DNA of 64,000 nt from NCBI RefSeq assembly GCF_022012395.1, contig NZ_JAKLTQ010000001.1:186001-250000 (forward strand), given 5' to 3'. The stretch is from Arthrobacter hankyongi (GTDB taxonomy: Bacteria; Actinomycetota; Actinomycetes; Actinomycetales; Micrococcaceae). Within the stretch, counting starts at the first letter, position 1. Each line of letters opens with the position of its first letter. A model generated the notes under the pieces. It was not told where the DNA came from. It ran no database searches and saw only the letters and a list, made by a program, of their open reading frames with translations. Made by a program: the position numbers and the translations under genes. Shown here piece after piece: positions 1 through 8,186 of the stretch.

Positions 1-1009
1 TCCACCGCGCGACGGGCTTCATTTCCGCCACCAGCGGGTGCACCGGCCGCCCCGGAAGCAGGCTAGCCAGCACCGGCTTCACCCGGGCGAACAGGTCAGG
101 CACACCGGCCAGGTCCGCCAGCACAAAGTAGCCGTCGAAACGTACCGTGGGGATCAACTGCTGGACCATCTCAAGTTGCATGACCACCACGACCAGCAGC
201 AGCAAGCCATTGCCGGTTAGCAGGTAGCCGGTACCGGCAGCGAGCAGGCACCATACGTTGAAATACAGCCCGCCCAGGTCGGTGCGCAGTCGTCCGGCCC
301 GCCCCAGCCGGTAGGAATCGGTGACGTTGGTGAAGAAGGCCGGAAAGACGATGTAGATGCCATAGCCGATGACGCCGGGCCGGGCACCCCCGTAGCGGCA
401 GGCAGTGGCATGGCCCAACTCGTGGATGAGCGCCCCGACCATAAGCAGGACCATCAAGCCGAGCAGCAGTACCGGGGCCTTCAACACGTCGTCCAGTGCC
501 TGCAGGATCCCGCCCTGCAGGAACAGCACCACGTCCAGCACCACCAGCGCCGCCAGGACCAGCACCACAATGGGCGGATAGAAGGCCGGCCTGAGCGCGC
601 CCGCCAGGGCATTGACCAGGGGTTCGGGCAGGAGCGTCCCGCGGAACCGCAGGGACAGCAGCGGATCCGCCCGCGGCTGCACGGCCTCCGGGTCCGGCCG
701 CCGGTTGCCGTCGGCCACCAGGCCCAGCGGGCTCAGTGTCCCGCTGATCAGCTGGTTCAGTCCCTCGGTACTCAGCCGGCGGCCAAAGGACCGGGTGACG
801 GCGTCGGCCACCTCCTCCGGGGCGCGCCCGGGTGCCAGTTCCCTGACCACCAGATGCAGCAGCTCGGAAACCTGGAGCAGCTGACCGTCGCCGCGCCGGA
901 CCAGGTAGGTGGTGTCCACCAGACCGGAACCGGATGCGGCCCCGAGCAGTTGGACGCCGTCGGCCCGGACCCAGCGCGGAGCGGGGACGGTGCTGGAATC
1001 AGTTGTCAT
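1..1009 (-). CDS. M50-family membrane zinc peptidase with N-terminal PqqD/RRE-like domain (partial)
   Basis: The gene enters at the window edge, so its C-terminus is missing; 336 codons are visible. It starts at ATG 1009 behind GGTGAGG. Residues about 30-100 (motif LQVSELLHLVVREL, ending SPLGLV) read like a PqqD-type winged-helix peptide-recognition domain. Several hydrophobic membrane segments follow. The site-2-protease signature HELGH is at residues 196-200, and a second metal motif (PTVRFDG, Asp292) lies further on. Proteins of this make-up are usually called putative peptide zinc metalloproteases (YydH-like) and sit beside ribosomal peptide genes. It lies just downstream of a precursor-like gene on the same strand, so maturation, cleavage or export of that peptide is the inferred role. 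The peptidase fold is clear; the recognition domain is inferred from pattern. Confidence 0.8.
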   Translation of the reverse strand, partial: MTTDSSTVPAPRWVRADGVQLLGAASGSGLVDTTYLVRRGDGQLLQVSELLHLVVRELAPGRAPEEVADAVTRSFGRRLSTEGLNQLISGTLSPLGLVADGNRRPDPEAVQPRADPLLSLRFRGTLLPEPLVNALAGALRPAFYPPIVVLVLAALVVLDVVLFLQGGILQALDDVLKAPVLLLGLMVLLMVGALIHELGHATACRYGGARPGVIGYGIYIVFPAFFTNVTDSYRLGRAGRLRTDLGGLYFNVWCLLAAGTGYLLTGNGLLLLVVVVMQLEMVQQLIPTVRFDGYFVLADLAGVPDLFARVKPVLASLLPGRPVHPLVAEMKPVARW

Positions 1010-1049
1010 CTTGCCTCACCTGACGAGTTGGAATCCGGGGCACGGCCGA

Positions 1050-1089
1050 ATGCGTCCGGTACCGCCGCGGGCGGTGGTACCGGACGCAT
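1050..1089 (-). promoter_or_regulatory. Intergenic hairpin between precursor and peptidase genes
   Basis: The two 14-base arms (1050-1063 and 1076-1089) are perfectly complementary, and the 12-base loop could pair further. No T-tract follows. It sits between the precursor stop (1103) and the peptidase start (1009). Such hairpins in peptide operons often act as partial terminators or RNA-stability elements that keep precursor mRNA in excess over enzyme mRNA. That role is inferred. Confidence 0.6.
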
Positions 1090-1102
1090 CCAGCTGCCGT
1101 GG

Positions 1103-1291
1103 CTACTGCCCGACGAGGATCGTCTGCACAGCGGCGCTGTTGGCCTCCGACAGAGCGGTCGCGACGTTCAGCGCCACCGAAGAGTTCGATGCGTAAACGT
1201 CGGCCCAGTTGAAATTGAAGAAGAGCGTCTCACGCACGGGCAGCAGCTCCGCACGCTGTGCCTCCAGCTCAACCAAAGTCACTTCGTTCAT
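1103..1291 (-). CDS. RiPP-like precursor peptide 1 (62 aa)
   Basis: A 62-residue peptide starting at ATG 1291 behind a strong GGAGGAGGTG site. The leader-like part carries QRAELLPVRETLFF (residues 12-25), shared with the other two short peptides here. The C-terminal part is rich in Ala, Val, Asn and Ser, has no Cys, and ends VQTILVGQ. Asn36, Asn42, Thr45, Ser48 and Gln56 are conserved in spacing with the second peptide and with the CxxC repeats of the secreted protein at 1582-2346 (Thr and Ser replace the two Cys). The peptidase gene lies directly downstream on the same strand. A charged conserved leader, a hydrophobic variable core, several paralogues and an adjacent peptidase fit a ribosomally made, modified peptide. 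The class is not recognised: no Cys for lanthionines and no C-terminal Thr as in daptides. Confidence 0.75.
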   Translation of the reverse strand: MNEVTLVELEAQRAELLPVRETLFFNFNWADVYASNSSVALNVATALSEANSAAVQTILVGQ

Positions 1292-1396
1292 TGTTCTTTC
1301 ACCTCCTCCCCCCAACTCGCTTTGACAACCCCGAGTCAACACCGGGCACCGTCTTGGAACCGTCCCTGTCCCGTCCCGCCTGCGTTTTTCTTGCGT
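1118..1396 (-). repeat. 279-bp segmental duplication, copy 1
   Basis: This stretch matches 2791-3069 in the same orientation. It spans most of the precursor gene, its ribosome binding site and about 105 bp of upstream DNA. The upstream part differs at a single base; the coding part at only a few. The copies diverge abruptly after the shared TTGCGT at 1391-1396. Confidence 0.95.
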
Positions 1397-1407
1397 CTTT
1401 CCTGCGT
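1346..1407 (-). promoter_or_regulatory. Six direct heptamers in 11-bp phase upstream of precursor 1
   Basis: Read on the minus strand, heptamers beginning ACG occur at 1401-1407, 1390-1396, 1379-1385, 1368-1374, 1357-1363 and 1346-1352 (ACGCAGG, ACGCAAG, ACGCAGG, ACGGGAC, ACGGTTC, ACGGTGC), each followed by 4 bp. Direct heptamers with an 11-bp period are the known layout of SARP binding sites, and a SARP gene lies at 3392. The spacing is seen directly; the link to that regulator is inferred. No clear -10 box was found downstream. Confidence 0.65.
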
Positions 1408-1581
1408 TTGGGCTTCGTCGCGGTTTCTGCGCAGGTTTGCCGCTGCAGGAGTGTGGGATTGCCGTTGGCCGCGGATATGAGCTGCACCGGGCCACCCGCG
1501 CCCGCCGGCCCTTCGCGGAAACCGGCCGCGCCGATACAGTCCTTCAGGCACGTTCCATCCAGCAACAGAAAGGTTCCACGA

Positions 1582-2346
1582 ATGAGAGGCATTTCCTCCG
1601 CTGCAGGCATCATCCTGGCGCTGGCCACCGGCTCCGTCCTGGCCGGCGGCACCACACCCGCAGGCGCCGCGGCTGGCAACTGGACATCGCACGGCACCGA
1701 ACGCGCCGAACGGGCCGGCGCTGCCTGGGGACGCAGCCTGGATTCGGCCAGTTCGGCACAGCCGTCGGCAGCCCGGCCCGAGGTGCGTGATACGTCGCAG
1801 GACCTGGTGCATGTGTCCGGCGGCCCGGCGAAGGCCGATGCCTTGGCGGCGGCGTCGGCGGCCTGCGACGGTTGTTCCGGTGACGCCACCACGCTGCAGG
1901 TGGCCTATTTCGACGGCGGCAAGGGCACTGCAGCTGCGGACAATGTCGCCTCGGCCTGGGCAACCTGCGCCGGCTGCTCGGCCTCCGCGGTGTCGGTACA
2001 GATTGTGCTGGTGCCGCGCCGCGGCGCCATCGACGCCAACAACCGGGCCATTGCGGTCAATGCCTCGTGCGCCGGCTGTTCCACGTCGGCGGCGGCCCTG
2101 CAGTTTGTGCTGGCCTCCGGCCCGCGGCGCCAGCTTTCGGCAGCCGCCGCGGAGCTGGTGGGGCAGGCGAGGGCACAGCTGGCGGAGCGGCTGGAGTCCG
2201 CGGCCCGGAAGCCGAATGCCCGCACCGCGAAGACCGACGCCAGGTCCGCGGCGGCGCAGACCGCCCGGCAGTTGGAGCAAATCATCGCCAAGGATCTGGG
2301 CACCGTCGATATCCGCCGCCAGCTCGACGTCCAGGTCGGTTCATAG
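1582..2346 (+). CDS. Secreted protein with three 34-residue CxxC repeats
   Basis: A 254-residue protein starting at ATG 1582 behind AGAAAGG. It has a Sec-type signal peptide (hydrophobic stretch within residues 1-30, Ala-rich cleavage region). Three repeats follow with CxGC at residues 95-98, 129-132 and 163-166, each with Gln 11 residues after the first Cys, so the period is exactly 34. The rest is an Ala/Arg/Gln-rich, probably helical tail. It lies between the precursor genes and is transcribed divergently from precursor 1. Its third repeat aligns without gaps to the core of the precursors. It could be an extracellular binding partner, a scaffold, or a tandem relative of the peptide itself. 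Function unknown; membership in the peptide locus is inferred from position and shared sequence. Confidence 0.8.
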   Translation: MRGISSAAGIILALATGSVLAGGTTPAGAAAGNWTSHGTERAERAGAAWGRSLDSASSAQPSAARPEVRDTSQDLVHVSGGPAKADALAAASAACDGCSGDATTLQVAYFDGGKGTAAADNVASAWATCAGCSASAVSVQIVLVPRRGAIDANNRAIAVNASCAGCSTSAAALQFVLASGPRRQLSAAAAELVGQARAQLAERLESAARKPNARTAKTDARSAAAQTARQLEQIIAKDLGTVDIRRQLDVQVGS

Positions 2347-2362
2347 CCTCAGGCGCCGGCAC

Positions 2363-2402
2363 AAAAAACCGGACCCCGTTCCCGGCTCCGGGAACGGGGT
2401 CC
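2363..2402 (-). terminator. Rho-independent terminator after precursors 3 and 2
   Basis: The hairpin at 2371-2402 has near-perfect 15-base arms around a tiny loop. On the minus strand it is followed by six T (2363-2368). It lies downstream of precursor 2 (stop 2513) and just after the secreted-protein gene on the plus strand, so it may serve both transcripts. Confidence 0.85.
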
Positions 2403-2512
2403 TGCTCATGGCGGTGGCCGCCGGCGGGGAAGGCGGAGCGGCGTGGAACGGCGGGCATGCCGCATCTGCTGCCGCATGCCCGCCGAACCTGTGGGGCGTG
2501 GCCGCCGGTGCG

Positions 2513-2710
2513 TTAGCGGGTCATCGAAACGATGTCCTGCCAAGCACCCGCATGGGCCACCGAACCGATGGTTGCCGCGTTGATGGCAAACGCCAGGTTG
2601 ACGCCCACCACCGGTGCCACATTGATATCGAAGAACAGTGTTTCCCGGTTCGGGAGCAGCTCGGCGCGCTGGCCGGCAAGCTCGTCGAACCCGAGGATTT
2701 CTCCTGCCAT
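2513..2710 (-). CDS. RiPP-like precursor peptide 2 (65 aa, diverged)
   Basis: A 65-residue peptide starting at ATG 2710 behind GGAAAGG. It keeps the block QRAELLPNRETLFF (residues 14-27) of the other precursors, but the rest differs. Asn38, Asn44, Thr47, Ser50 and Gln58 are in the same register as in precursors 1 and 3. It ends VSMTR. It lies 65 bp downstream of precursor 3 on the same strand, before a strong terminator, so the two probably form one transcript. This diverged paralogue shows which positions are conserved: the leader block and the N-x5-N-x2-T-x2-S-x7-Q frame of the core. Confidence 0.75.
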   Translation of the reverse strand: MAGEILGFDELAGQRAELLPNRETLFFDINVAPVVGVNLAFAINAATIGSVAHAGAWQDIVSMTR

Positions 2711-2775
2711 GTTCGATTGCCTTTCCGCTGGGCCCGGCGCCGCCTGCGCAGGCGGCGCCGGGCGGGCCTGCCTGA

Positions 2776-2964
2776 TTACTGGCCGATGGCGATCGTCTGA
2801 ATGGCGGCGCTATTGGCCTCCGACAGGACAGTCGCGACGTTCAGCGCCACCGAATGGTTCGATGCGTAAACGTCGGCCCAGTTGAAATTGAAGAAGAGCG
2901 TCTCACGCACGGGCAGCAGCTCCGCACGCTGTGCCTCCAGCTCAACCAAAGTCACTTCGTTCAT
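2776..2964 (-). CDS. RiPP-like precursor peptide 3 (62 aa, near copy of precursor 1)
   Basis: A 62-residue peptide starting at ATG 2964 with the same ribosome binding site as precursor 1. It differs from precursor 1 at only five positions: Ser37 to His, Ala46 to Val, Val55 to Ile, and the tail TILVGQ becomes TIAIGQ. All lie in the core and the leader is unchanged, so leader and core have evolved differently since the duplication. It is the first gene of a two-gene transcript with precursor 2 and is divergent from the SARP gene at 3392. Confidence 0.75.
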   Translation of the reverse strand: MNEVTLVELEAQRAELLPVRETLFFNFNWADVYASNHSVALNVATVLSEANSAAIQTIAIGQ

Positions 2965-3069
2965 TGTTCTTTCACCTCCTCCCCCCAACTCGCTTTGACA
3001 ACCCCGAGTCAACACCGGGCACCGTCTTGGAACCGTCCTTGTCCCGTCCCGCCTGCGTTTTTCTTGCGT
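2791..3069 (-). repeat. 279-bp segmental duplication, copy 2
   Basis: Second copy of the segment at 1118-1396, same orientation, 1673 bp away. It carries most of precursor 3 and its whole promoter-proximal region. Beyond 3069 the sequence is unrelated to copy 1. Confidence 0.95.
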
Positions 3070-3080
3070 TAAATTCCCGT
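3019..3080 (-). promoter_or_regulatory. Phased heptamer array upstream of precursor 3
   Basis: The five inner ACG heptamers of the precursor 1 array recur at 3019-3025, 3030-3036, 3041-3047, 3052-3058 and 3063-3069. A sixth, ACGGGAA at 3074-3080, lies outside the duplicated segment yet keeps the 11-bp phase. That the phase is kept in non-duplicated DNA argues for selection on the array. Confidence 0.6.
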
Positions 3081-3391
3081 CGCTTTCGGCAAGTGTGACG
3101 AATTGCGGCAATCCTGCGGAGAATCCGGGCTCCGGATGCGCTGGCAGCGCGGAAGGGGTATCCCTGGCCAAGAGCTTCCGGTACCGTCCAGTTCGACACC
3201 TGGGGTACCGGCCCAACTGGCCGGTGGCACACTGCCGGCGACTAAGGGGGAGGAAACAGCGACGGCGCGGCCTGCGCAGGGGCGGAACAGGACAGGCGCC
3301 GTCCGAGGAATATCCATAGCTCGCACCACAAAGCCACGCGCGGTTGCTCAGGACCGCTGGTGGTGGAGCCGCGGTAACAACGGGGGAACTA
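3081..3391. other. Intergenic region between precursor 3 and the SARP gene
   Basis: No convincing coding sequence. It contains an inverted repeat near 3179-3212 (CCGGTACC with GGTACCGG) and the ribosome binding site GGGGGAAC for the SARP gene. Promoters for the divergent genes must lie here, but no confident -10 or -35 pair was identified. Confidence 0.5.
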
Positions 3392-4159
3392 ATGGAACAG
3401 CTGGAAACCCTTGAACGGGAGTACCCGCAGAACGACGAAAGATCCGACGCTGCCCAGGCTGCCGGCTGGCAGCTACAGCTGCTCGGGACCTGGAACCTGC
3501 AACTCGACGGCAGGCATGTCCGTGTGCCCCGCAGTGCACAGCGGCTGATCACCGCGCTCGTACTGCTGGACGCGCGGCCCAGGGCCTATTTGTCCGGGCT
3601 GCTCTGGCCGGACAGCAGTGACGAGCAGGCCGCCGGGAACCTGCGGAACTGCGTCTGGAGGATTTCCCATGATTTCCCGGGCCTGCTCAGTGCCAGCAAG
3701 GATCCTCTTATGCTCAGCCCCGGTGTCCGGGTTGACACCAGGCTGTTGGCGGCCAGCCTCGATGCGGACGGGGCGTTCCCCCGGCCGCCGTATGCCAAGG
3801 AAACGATCGAAGTGCTCGGCCGGGCGGAACTGCTTCCCGGCTGGTACGACGACTGGGTTATGCACAGCCAGGAGCGGATCCGGGAGCTGCGCATTAGCGC
3901 GCTCGAACGGATGGCCGAACTCAGCCTCGAAGCGGGCCAGGTGGCGACGGCGATCGATGCGTCGCTGGCTGCCGTGGCCGCCGATCCGCTGCGGGAGAGC
4001 GCCCACCGGCTGCTGATCCAGAGCCATCTTGCCGCCGGCAACCGGGCGAGCGCCCACCGGGTGTATGGCAAACTCCAGTCCCGCCTGAACGACGAACTGG
4101 GGATTCCGCCATCGCCCGAACTGGAGAGCCTGATCCTGGCTCCGCAGCCGCCGGCCTGA
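3392..4159 (+). CDS. SARP-type transcriptional regulator (wHTH + BTAD)
   Basis: A 255-residue protein starting at ATG 3392 behind GGGGGAAC. Residues about 25-110 form an OmpR-like winged-helix DNA-binding domain (LGTWNLQLDG, then AQRLITALVLL and LWPDSSDEQAAGNLRNCVWR). The rest is a BTAD helical domain with TPR-like repeats, ending LGIPPSPELESLIL. This is the short SARP class that activates natural-product clusters by binding direct heptamers with 11-bp period. It is divergent from precursor 3, and both precursor promoters carry such arrays, so it is the likely activator of the peptide locus. The family call is firm; the target assignment is inferred. Confidence 0.9.
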   Translation: MEQLETLEREYPQNDERSDAAQAAGWQLQLLGTWNLQLDGRHVRVPRSAQRLITALVLLDARPRAYLSGLLWPDSSDEQAAGNLRNCVWRISHDFPGLLSASKDPLMLSPGVRVDTRLLAASLDADGAFPRPPYAKETIEVLGRAELLPGWYDDWVMHSQERIRELRISALERMAELSLEAGQVATAIDASLAAVAADPLRESAHRLLIQSHLAAGNRASAHRVYGKLQSRLNDELGIPPSPELESLILAPQPPA

Positions 4160-4189
4160 TCCCTCCGGCAGCCCGGCCACGGCCGGGGC

Positions 4190-4233
4190 CCGGGGAGACG
4201 GCACCAGGTCCTGCCCTGGCACCGGCTCCCCGG
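4190..4233. terminator. Possible hairpin between convergent SARP and gatB genes
   Basis: Eight-base arms (4190-4197 and 4226-4233) flank a GC-rich loop between two convergent genes. There is no T-tract, so this is weak. Confidence 0.3.
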
Positions 4234-4242
4234 CCGGGGTCG

Positions 4243-5757
4243 TCAGCCCTGGACGCCGAGGCGCTCGAAGATCAGCTCGCGGACGCGGCCGGCGTCGGCC
4301 TGCCCGCGGGTGGCCTTCATCACGCCGCCGACGATGGCGCCGGCCGCCTGCAGCTTGCCGCCGCGGATCTTCTCGGCCACTTCCGGCTGGGCCGCCAGGG
4401 CCGCGTCGATCGCCTCCAGCAGTGCACCGTCGTCGGACACCACGGCCATGCCGTGCTTGTCCACGACCTCGGACGGCGTGCCTTCGCCGGCGAGCACATA
4501 TTCGAGCACCTTGCGGGCCAGCTTGTCATTGATCTTGCCGGCACTGATCAGCGAATCCAGCTCCACAATGGTTTCGGGCGTGACGCCCAGCTCGGCAGGA
4601 TCCACCTCCGCTTCCTTGGCGCGGCGGGACACCTCGCCCATCCACCATTTGCGTGCCACGGCCGGGGTGGCCCCGGCGGCGATGGTTTCCTCGATCGAAT
4701 CCATCACGCCGGCGTTGACCACGTCGCGGAACTCCGCGTCCGAATAGCCCCAGGCGTCCTTCAGGCGCTTGCGGCGCTCGGCCGGCGGCTCGGGCAGCTG
4801 CGCGCGCAGCTCTTCGATCCATTCCTCGGAGGTAACCACCGGCACCAGGTCCGGTTCGGGGAAATAACGGTAGTCGTCGGCGTCGGACTTGGGCCGGCCC
4901 GCGGTGGTGGTGCGGGTGTCCTCGTGCCAGTGGCGGGTCTCCTGTGTCACGGCGGCCCCGGACTCCAAAACCGCGGCATGGCGCTGGATCTCGAAGCGCA
5001 CCGCCCGCTCGACCGAACGCAGCGAGTTCACGTTCTTGGTCTCCGAGCGCGTGCCGAAGGTGGTCGAGCCCTTGGGCATCAGCGACACGTTGGCGTCGCA
5101 GCGCACGTTGCCGCGTTCCATCCGCGCATCCGAGACGCCCAGGTTCTTCACGATCTCCCGGATGGCGGCCACGTAGGCCTTGGCCAGCTCGGGGGCACGG
5201 GAGCCTGCACCGACAATCGGCTTGGTCACGATCTCCACCAGCGGCACGCCGGCCCGATTGTAGTCCACCAGCGAGAAGTCAGCGCCCTGGATGCGTCCGG
5301 TGGCCCCGCCCAGGTGGGTCAGCTTGCCCGCGTCCTCCTCCATGTGCGCCCGCTCGATCTCCACGGTGAAGACGGTGCCGTCCTCCAGTTCGATGTCGAT
5401 CGAGCCGTCGAAGGCAATCGGATCCTCGTACTGCGAGGTCTGGAAGTTCTTCGGGGTGTCCGGGTAGAAGTACTGCTTCCGGGCGAAGGTGCACGAGGGA
5501 GCGATCCGGCAGCCCAGCGCCAGGCCGATCTTGATCGAGTACTCCACCGCGGCCTTGTTCACCACCGGCAGCACGCCGGGCAGGCCCAGGCACACGGGGG
5601 TGACGTTGGTGTTCGGCTCGTCGCCGAAAACGTTGGGGGCCGCGGAGAACATCTTGGTCCGCGTGTTCAGCTCCACGTGGACCTCGAAGCCCAGCACCGG
5701 GTCGTACTTCTCCATTGCCTCTTCGAAGGAGAGGATCTCGTCCGTTACGGCAGTCAT
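4243..5757 (-). CDS. gatB: Asp-tRNA(Asn)/Glu-tRNA(Gln) amidotransferase subunit B
   Basis: 504 residues. GatB holds the mischarged tRNA and activates its Glu or Asp side chain for amidation with ammonia from GatA. The family motifs are visible: FEVHVELNTRTKMFSAAPN near the start, PVCLGLPGVLPVVN, DYNRAGVPLVEIVTKP, and the C-terminal helical GatB/YqeY tail. Length is normal. The start ATG 5757 directly abuts the gatA stop (5758), so the subunits are co-translated. Last gene of gatCAB. This points to an indirect route to Gln-tRNA and/or Asn-tRNA, as is usual in actinobacteria. Confidence 0.97.
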   Translation of the reverse strand: MTAVTDEILSFEEAMEKYDPVLGFEVHVELNTRTKMFSAAPNVFGDEPNTNVTPVCLGLPGVLPVVNKAAVEYSIKIGLALGCRIAPSCTFARKQYFYPDTPKNFQTSQYEDPIAFDGSIDIELEDGTVFTVEIERAHMEEDAGKLTHLGGATGRIQGADFSLVDYNRAGVPLVEIVTKPIVGAGSRAPELAKAYVAAIREIVKNLGVSDARMERGNVRCDANVSLMPKGSTTFGTRSETKNVNSLRSVERAVRFEIQRHAAVLESGAAVTQETRHWHEDTRTTTAGRPKSDADDYRYFPEPDLVPVVTSEEWIEELRAQLPEPPAERRKRLKDAWGYSDAEFRDVVNAGVMDSIEETIAAGATPAVARKWWMGEVSRRAKEAEVDPAELGVTPETIVELDSLISAGKINDKLARKVLEYVLAGEGTPSEVVDKHGMAVVSDDGALLEAIDAALAAQPEVAEKIRGGKLQAAGAIVGGVMKATRGQADAGRVRELIFERLGVQG

Positions 5758-7272
<1,515 letters not shown>

Positions 7273-7281
7273 GGCTGCTTC

Positions 7282-7578
7282 TTACTCCTCGTCCAGAATT
7301 GCAGGGACCTTGAATCGTCCGTCTTCGGCATCGGGGGCCCCGGACAGGGCCTGCTCGTTGGTCAGCGTCTGGCCCGGGACATCCTCGCGGAATACGTTGG
7401 TCAGCGGAATCGGGTGGGACGTGGCGGGCACGTCGTCGCCAGCCACCTCGCTGACCGTCTTGATCGAGTCGACGATGACGTCCAGTTCGCCGGCCATCTT
7501 GTCCAGTTCTTCCGCGGTCATCTCAATGCGGGCCAGCTGCGCCAGATGCGCCACGGCCTCACGATTGATCTCAGACAT
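7282..7578 (-). CDS. gatC: Asp-tRNA(Asn)/Glu-tRNA(Gln) amidotransferase subunit C
   Basis: 98 residues starting at ATG 7578 (MSEINREAVAHLAQLARIEM), the normal GatC length. GatC wraps the GatA-GatB interface. The C-terminal PLTNVFREDVPGQTL matches the family tail. A longer in-frame extension upstream lacks the family pattern. First gene of the gatCAB operon. Confidence 0.95.
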   Translation of the reverse strand: MSEINREAVAHLAQLARIEMTAEELDKMAGELDVIVDSIKTVSEVAGDDVPATSHPIPLTNVFREDVPGQTLTNEQALSGAPDAEDGRFKVPAILDEE

Positions 7579-7691
7579 GGGTCTCCTGCAAATGGTGGAT
7601 GGGTTGTTGCTACCCAGTCTACCGGCGGCCGGGAGCGCGGGAGTCCGGTGTCGGGCCCGGGTTCCTCCCGCCGCCGCCCGCGATATGGGGC

Positions 7692-8186
7692 TCAGAGAGC
7701 CAGCCGGAAAACCCACAGCCGGATATCGGTGCCCGGCACCAGCCAGTCCCGCTCCGGCACGCGGGCGAAGCCCAGCGACTCATACAGCCGGTGGGCCCGG
7801 ACCCAGTCGGCGCCGGTGGTCAGGCTGACCGCGTCGACGCCATCGATAGTCCGGGCGTAGTCGATGATCGCCCGCACCAGGGCCCTACCCACGCCCGAGC
7901 GCTGCGCGGCCGGGTCCACCGCCAGCATGCGGAACTCCAGCTCGCCGGGACGGGCAATATCGGCGTACGGCCCGTCCGCCAAGGTCAGTGCCACCGCGCC
8001 GGCAACCTTGCCTTCCAGTTCGGCGACCCAGACCGTGGCGTGCTCGGCCCGGTGCGCCACGTCCCCGAGCCGTTCAAGGTAGGCATCGGCCTCGGTCAGG
8101 TGCCCGCCGTGGAGGTAGGCCGCCCGGGTGAGCCGGGCGACGTCGTCGTAATCCGCCTCCACGGCGGGCCGGATGGTGATGCTCAC
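7692..8186 (-). CDS. GNAT-family N-acetyltransferase
   Basis: 164 residues starting at GTG 8186, which overlaps the stop of the upstream amidase gene (GTGA, 4 bp), so the two are translationally coupled. The acetyl-CoA loop is LAVDPAAQRSGVGRALV, and the C-terminal YESLGFARVPERDW is typical of GNAT folds. The substrate cannot be told. An upstream in-frame extension exists but lies inside the amidase gene and lacks family pattern. Confidence 0.85.
   Translation of the reverse strand: MSITIRPAVEADYDDVARLTRAAYLHGGHLTEADAYLERLGDVAHRAEHATVWVAELEGKVAGAVALTLADGPYADIARPGELEFRMLAVDPAAQRSGVGRALVRAIIDYARTIDGVDAVSLTTGADWVRAHRLYESLGFARVPERDWLVPGTDIRLWVFRLAL

Noticed and set aside
1336-2280. Long minus-strand frames opposite the CxxC-repeat protein, which could have been RiPP enzymes.
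   Set aside because: No recognisable domain; the plus-strand frame has a signal peptide, a ribosome site and a regular 34-residue period.
1103-2964. Precursors as lanthipeptides, linaridins or daptides.
   Set aside because: Cores lack Cys, so lanthionine or linaridin chemistry is unlikely; they end in Gln or Arg rather than Thr; no matching modification enzyme is visible.
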